From Citrus sinensis (Eukaryota > Streptophyta > Magnoliopsida > Sapindales > Rutaceae): a stretch of 64,000 nt of DNA. A program made the position numbers and the translations under genes. The number at the start of each line of letters is the position of its first letter. The stretch's first letter is position 1. The DNA is taken from NCBI RefSeq assembly GCF_022201045.2, contig NC_068563.1:3968001-4032000 (forward strand). The letters run 5' to 3'. Positions 47,341 through 57,839 of this stretch are shown piece by piece. Below the pieces are notes generated by a model, which saw nothing but the letters and a program-made list of their open reading frames with translations, made no database searches and was not told where the DNA came from.

Positions 47341-48035
47341 ATCCAAGTAAGAATGAAGGATCAAAACATGACAAGCAAAATTCAGAATTCCAGGATGACA
47401 GGGACAGTGAGGACTGCTTTGAGAGAAGTTATCAACGGATGCCTGCTAAAAGAAGTGGCCAATCTCCTGATTTGATTGAGAACCTAAAAGTAAAGAACAA
47501 GTGTGAGCTCAAAGCAAGAAGTTCAAAGAGGAAAACTTGATGGAGAAAATGAATCAGATGATGATGATATTGACTATGATTTGTGGCGTTTACTTACATA
47601 AATGGGAATTTATGTGGCCAAAAGACCCAGAGTTTTTCGCGAAATCAAGAGAGTTCTCAAAATTGTCAGATCACTGAATCTGGAAAACCCTACATCCATG
47701 GTTATCTTGTAGTCAAGGGACATAAAGTACAAATGACCGGTAAGCTTTTGAACAAAGTGTGATCAACAAGTTTCTTTTGATATATATTTAGTTAAGGCAA
47801 ATGCTATGTTAGTTAAAATTGGTTTTGTTCCTGCAGTATCTTCCAGCCACATTTGCTAAGAAATTTTTTTAGTAGGGATGTCAAATCAATCAACCTGGTT
47901 TCTAATGAAGTCTCTCAACATCTGTTGCAATAGTAGTTTTTTATATAATGAAGGAGTGGATTGACTCAACGGAGGACAAGAATTTGAAAGGGGACATTTG
48001 TATCTTCAAACCTATCAGGAGGAAGAATGTTCTTT
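46634..48035 (+). pseudogene. REM/B3 pseudogene (copy A)
   Basis: Exon 1 (46634-46699) still reads MAFTAPRLLKVILPSSLEHM-NL, but its donor is GC (GCAATT) where copy B has GTAATT. Exon 2 (from 47090) begins RIPQKFVRF, then hits TGA through a small deletion; further on, the tryptophan region has TAA. Traces of exon 3 (about 47570-47720, reading GIYVAKRPRVF-REIKRVL) and of exon 4 (about 47838-48035, starting YLPATFAKKF) remain with stops. It is clearly derived from the subgroup-2 B3 genes to its left and cannot encode a full protein. Confidence 0.85.
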
Positions 48036-48574
48036 TAGAAGTTGCGCAATCATTTACTTTTTTAATCTATGAACTGCAAAACTTTATAATCTTTAAATTT
48101 TTTTCCCCATATGGTCTGTGTAAAGAAACTCCACAAGAAACCTAATTTGTAAACTTAATTAGTTTCCATATTTTTATTTAATTTGTATGAGGGAATTATA
48201 AGTTACTCAATTCTGTGCTTGTAAGGCTTGCAGTTCTTTAAATCAGTAAGTGTGTTCATGTCCTTATATGGGCTGTTACATGATTGATTTGTAATATCTA
48301 GACTTTTCAAAATTACTTTAGCTAAATTATGAAGCAAAATAGTTTCTACTTTAGTTTTGGAACTGGGGTTCAGTGTGTGAGTGTGAAGTCTATGAAATGA
48401 GAATTTTTTACTTGGATGAAAAATAACAGATATTGAGAGATTTAGATTGCTTTGTGTAGATATAGTATATCCCAAACATAACTAAAAGCTTTTAAGTAGC
48501 AGTTGCAATATGTGAAAGGAAACTTCACAGAGAAAAATTCAATATAATCTCACATGCTTACCTTCTAAAAGGGC
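48036..48574. other. intergenic; no gene seen
   Basis: AT-rich spacer without recognisable coding sequence. Confidence 0.4.
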
Positions 48575-48757
48575 ATGCTTGTGATTTGTCAATTAAATCT
48601 TCATGCATACAAGTCTTGCAGAAGTTATCTTTTATTGAACTCAACTCAGATTCAACATTATTGATTTTCATCCATTCTCTTGGCGGTTTGCTAGAACAAG
48701 CAACTTCAATTTCACATATAGAGATCAAGCATTGTTTCCAGAGTTATGCTATCCTGC
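48575..48757 (-). pseudogene. remnant of an LRR-receptor-kinase C-terminal tail
   Basis: The minus strand reads CLISICEIEVACSSKPPREW then MKINNVESELSSIK, which aligns with the tail after the kinase domains of the receptor at 57840-61767 ([34 protein letters not shown]). A four-base insertion near the start of the block breaks the frame, and nothing of the kinase catalytic core remains nearby. It shows a second copy of this receptor family once stood on the other side of the NLR gene, in the same orientation. Confidence 0.7.
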
Positions 48758-49550
48758 CCGTGAAGCCTACCTGTCACACATAGTTTCATGACAGTCAATA
48801 AGCTTCCCAGATTATCGAGAAACTTGTAGGAAACCTTTGTATGTTTAACTAATTTTTAGTAGGGATTTCAAATTGCTAGCTTCAAAGAAAAATCACCTTT
48901 TTGAACAGACAATAAAGATTACTTAACATATGATGAAGGTCTCTGTAGTTTCTTGGGCAGCTTGGCAGAGCAATCATTTCTTCAAATCATCAGACTTTCC
49001 AAGTAATTCAGAATTCGACATGATCAATCATAAAACATTAGAAGTTCTCAAAAAAAGTTTTAAGAAAAAACAAACACTCCATCATAATCAAGATTGAAGA
49101 GGGAAATCAATTATCACTCACTTTCAACAATACCAGGCTTCTTCGATCTCCTCTTCAGCACCCAGCTTGAACTATGATAGTTCGATGTGGTATGGCTGAC
49201 CAAAACCTTATTTGTTCTCTTCATCTATAAAAGTATAACCAGATATATTTCTCAATACATTTTCCTCAGATGTGCTTATGATTTCATGGTTCACTGAAAC
49301 TATAAAAAATAAAATAAATATTTTTTTTTAAAGAAAAAGTATAAGTAGAACATAGGCAGCCTAAAAGAACATTGCGCTCTAAGCACGTACGTACTATATC
49401 TCTGATGGAGTAGAACAAGATTGTCAAGAAGTGAGAATACCGGTAACATAGTTTGTATTCATAAACTACATGAAGGAAACAAGAATCTAAGAACAAGCAC
49501 TCACCAGAAATCAGATGCAAACGCTGCTCAAGAATCTCCATTCAATACTG
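48758..49550. other. intergenic, downstream flank of the NLR
   Basis: No gene recognised. Probably includes the 3' UTR of the minus-strand NLR gene. Confidence 0.45.
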
Positions 49551-52238
49551 TCAAAGAGATTTGAAACAGGGAGAAAAAGCATTTTGAGTGGCTTCGTCCT
49601 CCCATTGAAGCCTTCTCCACCAGTATTCTTCTCCACGAATGACAATTTTACGCTCCTTTGCACTATTGAAATCGAGTGGAAGCTTCTTAAGAAAATAGCA
49701 ATCGTCTACGAGCATTTCTTTCAGTTGTGAGAAAGGCAAGGGCTTCCAATAGATACTGTTCAAATTTCGCAAGCAGACCAATTCAAGATGTTGGAGTTTT
49801 GCAAAAGGGTTCAGATTATTTCTCACCGTCTCTGGAAAGTCAGCAAATTTTTGGACACTAATGATTTCTTCCATAGCCAAGCAGCTTCTAATCTCAATAG
49901 ACTTGACATTTGGAGCAAAAACAAGAAACGTCAAGTCCTTCAATTTAGAGCATAAACTTATCTGAACTTTCTGAAGGCTGTTGAAAACACAAGATTGCCT
50001 TAAATCAACCGTCAATTCTTCCAATTCTTCACAGTCTCTAATACGCAATCTATTGAGATGCTTCAGCTCTGCTAACTGAGAAGCATCAATCCACTTTGAA
50101 TTTTTGAGACCATCAAGGAACAGAGCTTGAGAACATCTTCGTAATTCATTTGAGGTTAAAAATATTTGGAGAACACGAGAACTTGTCAAGGTGAACTCCA
50201 GAACCTCCAAATTTTTCAAACCAAGCAATTCCTCCACCAACAATTCATCCCTGGCAAATAAAACCCCATCTCCTGACACCTCACTATTTTTGAAATAAAG
50301 AGAAGAAAACATCCTCAAGACATGTAGCATTGAAAACTTAGATATTAATTGCCGTGGAATTACAGACAGGTACATTGTATGATTCAGATTCAAACATTTA
50401 AGATTTACTAAAATCTCTAACTCTCCAGGCAACTCTTTTATTCTTGTATGTGAAAGATCTAGATGTTGCAGTGAAACCAACTTTGAAATTCTTGAAGGAA
50501 GTTCGGTTAGTTGAATATGTGACAGTTTTAAAACTTTGAGAGAAGGCATATAATGGAAGAAGCGACTGGAGATCACCTCTAACTTATTATTGTTAAGAAA
50601 CAGCGTAACGAGATGGGGGCATCTGGGATAAATGTTGGATAGATCCTCAATATGATTTTCCATCAGTGACAATCTTCTTATCTTTACCCATCCACTAATA
50701 GTTGAAGCCTTACATAAGCCAGCACCAGCATAAACGAGAAAGTTCTCCTTCTCCTTCTCAACTTCACATGCTATCCACAGAGTCATATCACGAATAACGT
50801 CATGCATTTTCACTTTATCATCTTCTACCTCTTCTAGTAAACATGCATGAACAAGAATGCCAATTGTGAAGTATCCTTGGTTTTGCTTTTGCGCTTCAAA
50901 TCTATCATTTTCATCCAAAAACCCTTCACCAATCCAACAGTCAATCAAGTCGCTTTTTGAAATGTGATAATCTTCTGGATATAAACTACAGTATAAGAGA
51001 CAAGATCTGATTGTGTCACTAAACAAACTATCGTAACTGAATTTCAACAGAGGATACACCTCTTTACCCAAACCTGCAAATTCGGAAGCTGCTCTTCTCA
51101 ACACTTGAATTGCATATCTCCATTCTTCAGGCGTCGTCTTGTAAGCCATAGCCCGACCAATGGTAATAAGTGCAAGCGGCAAACCACCACACTCCTTGGC
51201 CACCATTTGTGCTAGCTCAGGAATATCATGGTGATAGTTAAGAGTTTCTTCTCCGACCTTCTCTCGGAACAATTGCCAAGCATCCTCATCCGATAAGCAC
51301 TCCACTTTGAACTTCTTATGAGCTTCCATGAGGCCACAAACATCAAGAAGACGAGTCGTGAATACTACTTTGGATGCAACATTTCTTGAGTTGGGAACAG
51401 GGACACCCACTTTAGTTAAATCAACTCTCTCCCATAAATCATCTAACAACAATACAAATTTCTTCTTGCTTAAAACTTTGAAGATATCGAGAGCTTTCTC
51501 CTCGCGACTTCTATTCTTCCATAAGCCATCAAACAGGCCTATCTTCTTCCCGATCGTTTCCTGAATCTTTTCAAGCTGCAAGTCTTTGGAGACTACAACC
51601 CAGATCACAAAATCAAAACCGTAAGGCCTGTTTAGAAATTTATTGTTCAGCAGGGTTAACAGTGTAGTTTTACCGACACCGCCCATGCCATAGAGGCCAA
51701 TAATTCCCGCCGTCTCTTGTACCAGACAACTCCAAACTTGTTCAAGAATGGATTGCAAGCCCACTACTAACGGCTCAGTAGGTCTTTCATCGGCTACAAT
51801 AGATTCTTCAACGATTTCAACGACCACTTCATCAAAAGCTCTTTCACCCATTAATGTCCTCACAACCAGTAGAGTTTCAGCTACTTGTTTCCCAAACCTG
51901 TAGCTTGACTTGTAGTTTCTGGAACAGTAGCCTCCGAGACATAATTTGTCAATTTCTTGAGGGCTATCTCTTGTGAGTTGACCAACTTCAGTCTCCGCAG
52001 CTTGCACCCTTGAAAGCCAGCCTTGCACTTGATCCGTACGTTTCATTCTTCGCTGTTCAGCAACCTCAACTCTTCTCATCACATCATTCCTTGCTTCAAT
52101 TAACTTTTCCAGTTCACTCTGCAGAGCTCTAAGATTGTCCTTAAGCTGCCTCACATATGCTGCTTTGTGGACAGTACAATTAAGGCAAAGAGTGAAAATG
52201 GCATCACATGAGATCTGGATTCCGATGATGTTACCCAT
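49551..52238 (-). CDS. CC-NB-LRR (RPS5-like) disease resistance protein
   Basis: Single-exon intracellular immune receptor of 895 residues, a usual length for RPS5-type CNLs. It detects pathogen effectors and triggers cell death through its nucleotide-dependent switch. N-terminus MGN with Gly2 and nearby cysteines (C11, C18, C21) suggests myristoylation/acylation and membrane attachment, as known for RPS5. The coiled coil is about 25-85 with VQGWLSRVQ at 71-79. NB-ARC motifs are all present: P-loop GMGGVGKT 184-191, kinase 2 LLLDDLW 263-269, RNBS-B FTTR 293-296, GLPLA 352-356, RNBS-D region CLLYCSLYPEDY 413-424 and MHD 478-480. Leucine-rich repeats occupy about 510-880. No stops or missing switch residues, so it looks functional. 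It stands alone here; the nearest immune gene is the receptor kinase at 57840, on the same strand. Confidence 0.95.
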   Translation of the reverse strand: MGNIIGIQISCDAIFTLCLNCTVHKAAYVRQLKDNLRALQSELEKLIEARNDVMRRVEVAEQRRMKRTDQVQGWLSRVQAAETEVGQLTRDSPQEIDKLCLGGYCSRNYKSSYRFGKQVAETLLVVRTLMGERAFDEVVVEIVEESIVADERPTEPLVVGLQSILEQVWSCLVQETAGIIGLYGMGGVGKTTLLTLLNNKFLNRPYGFDFVIWVVVSKDLQLEKIQETIGKKIGLFDGLWKNRSREEKALDIFKVLSKKKFVLLLDDLWERVDLTKVGVPVPNSRNVASKVVFTTRLLDVCGLMEAHKKFKVECLSDEDAWQLFREKVGEETLNYHHDIPELAQMVAKECGGLPLALITIGRAMAYKTTPEEWRYAIQVLRRAASEFAGLGKEVYPLLKFSYDSLFSDTIRSCLLYCSLYPEDYHISKSDLIDCWIGEGFLDENDRFEAQKQNQGYFTIGILVHACLLEEVEDDKVKMHDVIRDMTLWIACEVEKEKENFLVYAGAGLCKASTISGWVKIRRLSLMENHIEDLSNIYPRCPHLVTLFLNNNKLEVISSRFFHYMPSLKVLKLSHIQLTELPSRISKLVSLQHLDLSHTRIKELPGELEILVNLKCLNLNHTMYLSVIPRQLISKFSMLHVLRMFSSLYFKNSEVSGDGVLFARDELLVEELLGLKNLEVLEFTLTSSRVLQIFLTSNELRRCSQALFLDGLKNSKWIDASQLAELKHLNRLRIRDCEELEELTVDLRQSCVFNSLQKVQISLCSKLKDLTFLVFAPNVKSIEIRSCLAMEEIISVQKFADFPETVRNNLNPFAKLQHLELVCLRNLNSIYWKPLPFSQLKEMLVDDCYFLKKLPLDFNSAKERKIVIRGEEYWWRRLQWEDEATQNAFSPCFKSL

Positions 52239-52852
52239 ATTCTGTGTTAAGGTTCCAACAAAAAGAAAGGAACTTGGAAAAATTGAAAACCACAGAAAAT
52301 AATTCTTGTAGTGTAATAAAAAATTTGTTAAGGAAGAGAGGGTGTTTTAGTTTTTGTACTTTAATGACCCTGGACTTAAAAAATTATTACGTTGGACAAT
52401 TGAGGATTAATTTGAGTTTATTTAACCTTTCTCATTTAAGTCGTACTTGCCTTAACTGGCTACTGAAATAATTTTAAAGATTAAGGGGCTGTTTGTTTTT
52501 ATTTTTTAATTTAATTTAATTAATTATAGGTAATTAAGTTATCAAGTTTATTTTTTTATTTAATAACATTTTTCAGTAATTAGGTCAATAAGTTATTAAA
52601 TTAATTTTTTTTTAATTTTTTACTTACTTTAAAAAATTTGAATGATATCATTAAAAAATAGTCTATAGAGTGTCCTTATCTAATTCATTAATTTATATTT
52701 TTACCCAAATAAAATTTAATAATTAGCATTATTACTTATTTGTATAACTTGTGGTAATATAGTGATAAACCATTATTATTTTTATCTTTATATTCTCTTC
52801 AAATTAGCATTATTTATCTATATATTTTTTTATGAATATTTTTCATTTGAAC
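52239..52852. other. NLR upstream region
   Basis: AT-rich 5' flank of the NLR gene (minus strand), ending at the hAT-like element. No other gene is seen. Confidence 0.5.
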
Positions 52853-53848
52853 TAGAGGTGGCCAATGGGCCGGACGGCACGAGGCACGAGCACGTTTCAA
52901 TAGAGCACGTGGCATGGCACGGCACGCACGTGGGCTAGGTCGGGCTTAGATTTAGGCACGTGGGCCTTAAAAGCACGGCATGATTAGAGATTGACCAAAG
53001 TACGACACACAAAAAAACACGCAATAAGCATGTTTTATTTTTTAATAAAAGTAAACTTAAAATTTTATAATTTTATAAAAAAAACTTGAAATTGAATCTT
53101 TTAATATATTTCATTTGCTCAAGTTTTTTTAATTTATTTAATTCTTAGTTTAAAAAAATTGATTTATATTTATAATTTATTAAATAAATAATTGATATCA
53201 TGATTTTATAAATGTATATTAATATTATTTAAATTATGGGACTTAGCTATGGTGCAACTGTGGTATCATACCACAGCTGCACCTAGCCATTGGATCCAAC
53301 TATGGTGAGAGATTTAATGGCTATGTATAGCTATGGTACGGTACTCCAGTTGCACCATAGTTGAATCCTTAAATTATGATATATGACTGTACGTAATTCT
53401 ATGTTAACAATTAAGTTAACCTTTAAAAAAAATTATTATCGTTGTTGTTGTTAAGTATTAAAAAAAATTATAATATAGAGTCAAATTGAATAATTAATAT
53501 TGCATTCTCTTATTATTATTAATTTAACTTAAGTTTTGAAATTTTTATTCTATGAACTTTGAGTAAAGGGACATGGATCCAAAAAAGTACATAGACTTAA
53601 AAAAAAAAAAAGACAACTTAGCATGCGATCTAAAAAAAGAAAAAAGAAAAAAAGCTTAGTGAGCTTTTTTTTATCAGGCACGGCACGACACGTGTGGGCA
53701 CAACACGTGTGCTAGGCCAGGCCTAAGAAAAAAAAAATGAAGCACGCCATGGCATGCATAGTGGGCACGCCACGACACAAGCACTAGCAAGCGTGAGCTT
53801 CCTTTGATGAGCCTCGGCTGGCACGGCACGGCACGTTGGCCACCTCTA
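52853..53848. mobile_element. hAT-like non-autonomous transposon
   Basis: 996 bases with perfect 13-bp terminal inverted repeats, TAGAGGTGGCCAA and TTGGCCACCTCTA. GC-rich subterminal repeats built on GGCACG/CGTGCC words at both ends (52870-52985 and 53675-53840) contrast with the AT-rich middle. The terminal sequence fits the T-A-R-x-G start common in hAT elements. No transposase frame. The 8-bp flanks (ATTTGAAC, AACACATA) do not match, so the insertion is old or the ends are slightly off. A MITE is nested inside. Confidence 0.65.
53239..53368. mobile_element. 130-bp MITE nested in the hAT-like element
   Basis: Terminal repeats GGACTTAGCTATGGTGCAAC and the complement of the right end GGATTCAACTATGGTGCAAC. 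A perfect 10-bp target duplication TTAAATTATG flanks it (53229-53238, 53369-53378). The arms resemble those of the element at 43149-43289, so both belong to one family. Confidence 0.8.
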
Positions 53849-55705
53849 AACACATAATAAACTACAATGAAATTAATTAACATATGCTAATTCTGAATAT
53901 TAAAGAATTGTATTCAATTGAATATGATGTATGTTATAATAACATATTATCTTATTTATATTTTTTGAGATATTTGTTGCTTTTTCATATTTATAATCTG
54001 TAAAGGTACAAATGTGGGAATAATAGTTTTAAGAATTCTTTAGTTAAAAATAAGTAACTTAATATTTATTTTTAATGATTAAGAAAAACTAATATGTCAA
54101 TTAGATTTAGACATTTAGATTTATTTAGAATTTAAATTAATTTAGATTTTAGACCAAAAAAAAAATGCCATATAAGGTTAGAGGTTATTTCCCTTATTTG
54201 AGATTAAATCTTCAATTTGTTTTTCTGTCTTTAACAACATTAAAAAAATACTCATATAATTTTATTCTTTAAATATTTATTTATATGGTAAATAAAAAGT
54301 AAAGAAATAAGTATTTCTCACCAAAAGAATATTCAAACAAAACAAATTTATATTATTTTAATTAAGCTCTTCTCTCACAAAATTAAACTACCCTCAATAT
54401 TTTTGATGATGTTAATAATGTTAGAAATCTCAACATTTGAATCATAATATCATATGTTACTCATCTATTGAATGATTGATTTTATAATTTATAAAATTAT
54501 TTAAACACCACCGAATGGATGAATGCTGCATCAACTAAAACTCAAATTAGAAGTTAAATATTTAGATGCTTAGTATTACTCATATAGTAATTATACTACT
54601 TCTATTCAATAATCGTGATATTAAAAAATAATGTAATATCATTTGATGAGTATTTTAAAATTTTAATTATTGATATGATTCTTTAAATAAATAATATAAT
54701 CTTATTTAATTTTTTTTAATAATACTTTAATACTACAGTGTCATCTACTTGTTTAGATAAAGATGAAGAAAATAAAAATAAAAGTAAGGCAAGACAACCT
54801 TGAGGAATTTTTTTTTTTTTTAAGCCAGGTGGGGCTTTGGCCTCTAGTGGCAAGCAACAACTTGCCTGCAATGATTTATGAGATAGGTGAGATGAAAAGG
54901 AGTGTATTATGCATTAATGTGTTAGCTGGCATACCCCGTTGTCTTTTTTTTGGTAATTAAAAAAAGAAAAGAAAAAGACAACGTTGTCTTTAATGTTTCA
55001 GCGCATGCATCCCCCGATTGACGTGGAAGTGTCCACCACCCAGGGCTATAAAAGTCTTTTGAGCATCACGGCTTCCCCTGCGAGCCCTCACCTTTTTCTT
55101 TGAAAGTTTAAAAAGTCCAAAGAATTATGGGCAGCGCTTAACTTACATTTGATGTAAGTAACATTCCGAGAACATGAATCATTGGATTCTTCAATTTGCA
55201 GATTCAACGGGTGTGGTGAAACATAACTTAAAATTAGGTTCAGGTAGTGGTTGGAAATTCATTTTTAAAAACAATAGAATGGTTACCTACTAAAATGGTG
55301 GTCGAAAAAAGCAAGCTAAGGGATTAGTCGGTAAAGACAATTTTAGATAGAAATGATGAGTGATGAGTGGTCGCTGGAAAATCCAGAAAATTGAAGATAG
55401 AAAGTTCAGTAATTAGGTTTTGAAAGAGGAAAGCAACAGAAGCAGCAAATGAGATAATCAAATTCCTATTTCATTTTTTCATATAAAAAATTAGGGAAAC
55501 CAAAAAAATTACAGCCCCATAAAATCGAAGCTACAGGCGCTGGAATGTGGCAGAAATTACGAATTACACAGTGTAGTCCAAGAAGATATTAAAGGAAGTA
55601 TAATATTTTTAAGTCTTATTTTCGCATTTCATACTTATATAACATTTGAAATAATTATTAAAGCATCTCCTCCCTAATTCAATCGAATCGCACCTAAAAA
55701 CTATT

Positions 55706-55769
<64 letters not shown>

Positions 55770-57839
55770 ATAAATTTCAAGTTACAATATATTTATAGTT
55801 TTATAACACTTCTAATTGACCAAAAAAATTGCTTAAATTAACAGACATAACATAAGAAGCTCCATATTTTATTTACAAATCGGGTAAAACATAACAAAGC
55901 TTTATATACATATACAAGTTCTACAATATACACACATAAACGTAAAAACATCATTTCCCATGCTGCCTTCTTCCATTCTGTGCATCCAATTCTGCAATTT
56001 TTTTTTTCTTTGAATAAATAGTTGCCAACTTTGCCTCCTGGGGCTGGGACACAACCCACAAACTTCCTAATTGTTGCAGTGACACATCTACATTTGATAT
56101 TAACCAAAAGTTCCGTCAAATTACATATCAACTAAGATAATAACAAAAAATTTCACGAAATATGCAATGGCCAACGTCATTGTTGGAGTTTTTTTCTCAC
56201 CTTCTCCAATTCTGCATTTGTTCCAACATGCACCTCTTCTTTCATTCTTAGGTGTCATAAATGGTGATGGATCACGTAACTTCGGAGCAAAACTAACTAA
56301 AGTATCGAAAGATTATTGGCGCTCTGTCAACACCGCACCCACTCTTGCTTCTTATTGCATCCCTAATCTAAATAAACAAAATATTCTGACGCTCCATTTC
56401 TGTAAATGCTAATAACATAGTCAAAATTTAAACTTTTCCCTTAATTTAGCAAGGACATCAAGATTTCAATTTGTTAACTGATTAAGATATTCTAGTTTTG
56501 AATTACAGATATTGCAGGCATTGCATTTAATTGTACGAACTGCACAAATACAATTACAAAGAATGGCACCGCGAATAAAAGGAAAATATTGTACAGAATA
56601 GAATATATTCTATATAACTCCTATATATTCATCGTACTCTACCAAAACAGAGAGAACAGAATAAAAGGAAAGGAGAAAATTATTAATTCTACAGAACCCA
56701 AAAGAAGAGAAAATATTGTTATGGACAAAATGAAATTAAGAAGGTAATTTAGCTTCTTTCCTTCATTCTCAGAGAAATACAACGTAACATGATTCATGGT
56801 GGCTCTGAAAAACAACTCAAAACAGAGATACTAAACAAACCAAAGTACAGATGCACAGCAGCAGAAGCTAGCAGCGGCATACAACCCTCATTTATATTAA
56901 TAAATAAACCAAACTACAAATACTCAGCAGAAGAATCCAGCAGCAGCAGAAGAATCAATTACTAGCATACAAACCTCACATATATTCATCATATTAACCA
57001 AATATATTCATCAATTTTAGCCAAATATTTCCGGGCTAACGCTATTCAGACATTTCATCGAACACTTGATGAATATGGTCCATTTAAGACTTTCAAGCAG
57101 GATAAATTAATCGCTGATATTACAAGTTCATTATTCCAACGGAAAAAAATAACGAAATATATTATAAATTTTTCAAACACTCTCTAACCTGTGAAACTGC
57201 AGCTCCCCGTCATTTCTCCATGTACTAGTAACGGACAGAACTCTGAAACCATTTTTTTTCCCCCTCGATTTTCAGCCTTTGCTCAATACAATCAAATATA
57301 AAGCTATATGAAATTTTCGCATATTTAGTTGCAGCAGCGAGTTATTGCTTCTTCAATAATCCTCTTTCAGAAGTCGCGTAAATTTTTTTCTCTTTTCAAT
57401 TTTTCCTTTCTTTTCAAAATTTTCAGTGATTACCGCCTTACCTTCAACCGGTTGTAATGATAAACGCGTGGGATTGACTTTACCGTTGACCCATTTTGCA
57501 ACTGGTTTCTATCTGGTTTCAACAAGTTTTTATTACTCCCCCAAATTAATACGTGTTACACTTACATCAATTAAATAGTCATGTCAGTTATGTTTCTTAC
57601 ATGAAATATAACGTAAGCTTACCCAGAATTATGAGATTTAAATAGTACACATCCCCCGACCCTCGAGGAAGCATCGAATAGGCTAATCAAAAGTCTTTCG
57701 TGCATTTCCGAAAAGTCTTTTGTGCATGATGACTAGGCACGCACTACTTTATAAAATCAAAAACAAGTATGAGATTCGAGCAATATTTGAACAATATTTA
57801 AACAAATTAAAGGGCAGAAAAGGGGCAGACCAACATGGG
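53849..57839. other. gene-poor 4-kb stretch
   Basis: No supported gene. It holds an AT microsatellite at about 55709-55764, a TATA-containing stretch near 55026-55034 (GGCTATAAAAG) with no frame after it, and an imperfect 85-90 base direct repeat (about 56838-56905 and 56908-56998, sharing ACCAAA.TACA, CAGCAGAAG and CATACAA.CCTCA). The last few hundred bases are the 3' flank of the receptor kinase. Confidence 0.5.
55709..55764. repeat. AT dinucleotide microsatellite
   Basis: About 27 uninterrupted AT units. A second, shorter TA tract lies in the first intron of a B3 gene at about 33094-33127. Confidence 0.95.

Noticed and set aside
49515..52471. Plus-strand frames opposite and beside the NLR
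   Set aside because: Antisense shadows of the NLR or AT-rich flank without protein features.
55026..55140. TATA box (GGCTATAAAAG) with GC-richer leader, as a gene promoter
   Set aside because: The first downstream ATG leads to only a few codons; no gene follows within 2 kb. It could be an orphan promoter, but nothing supports that further.
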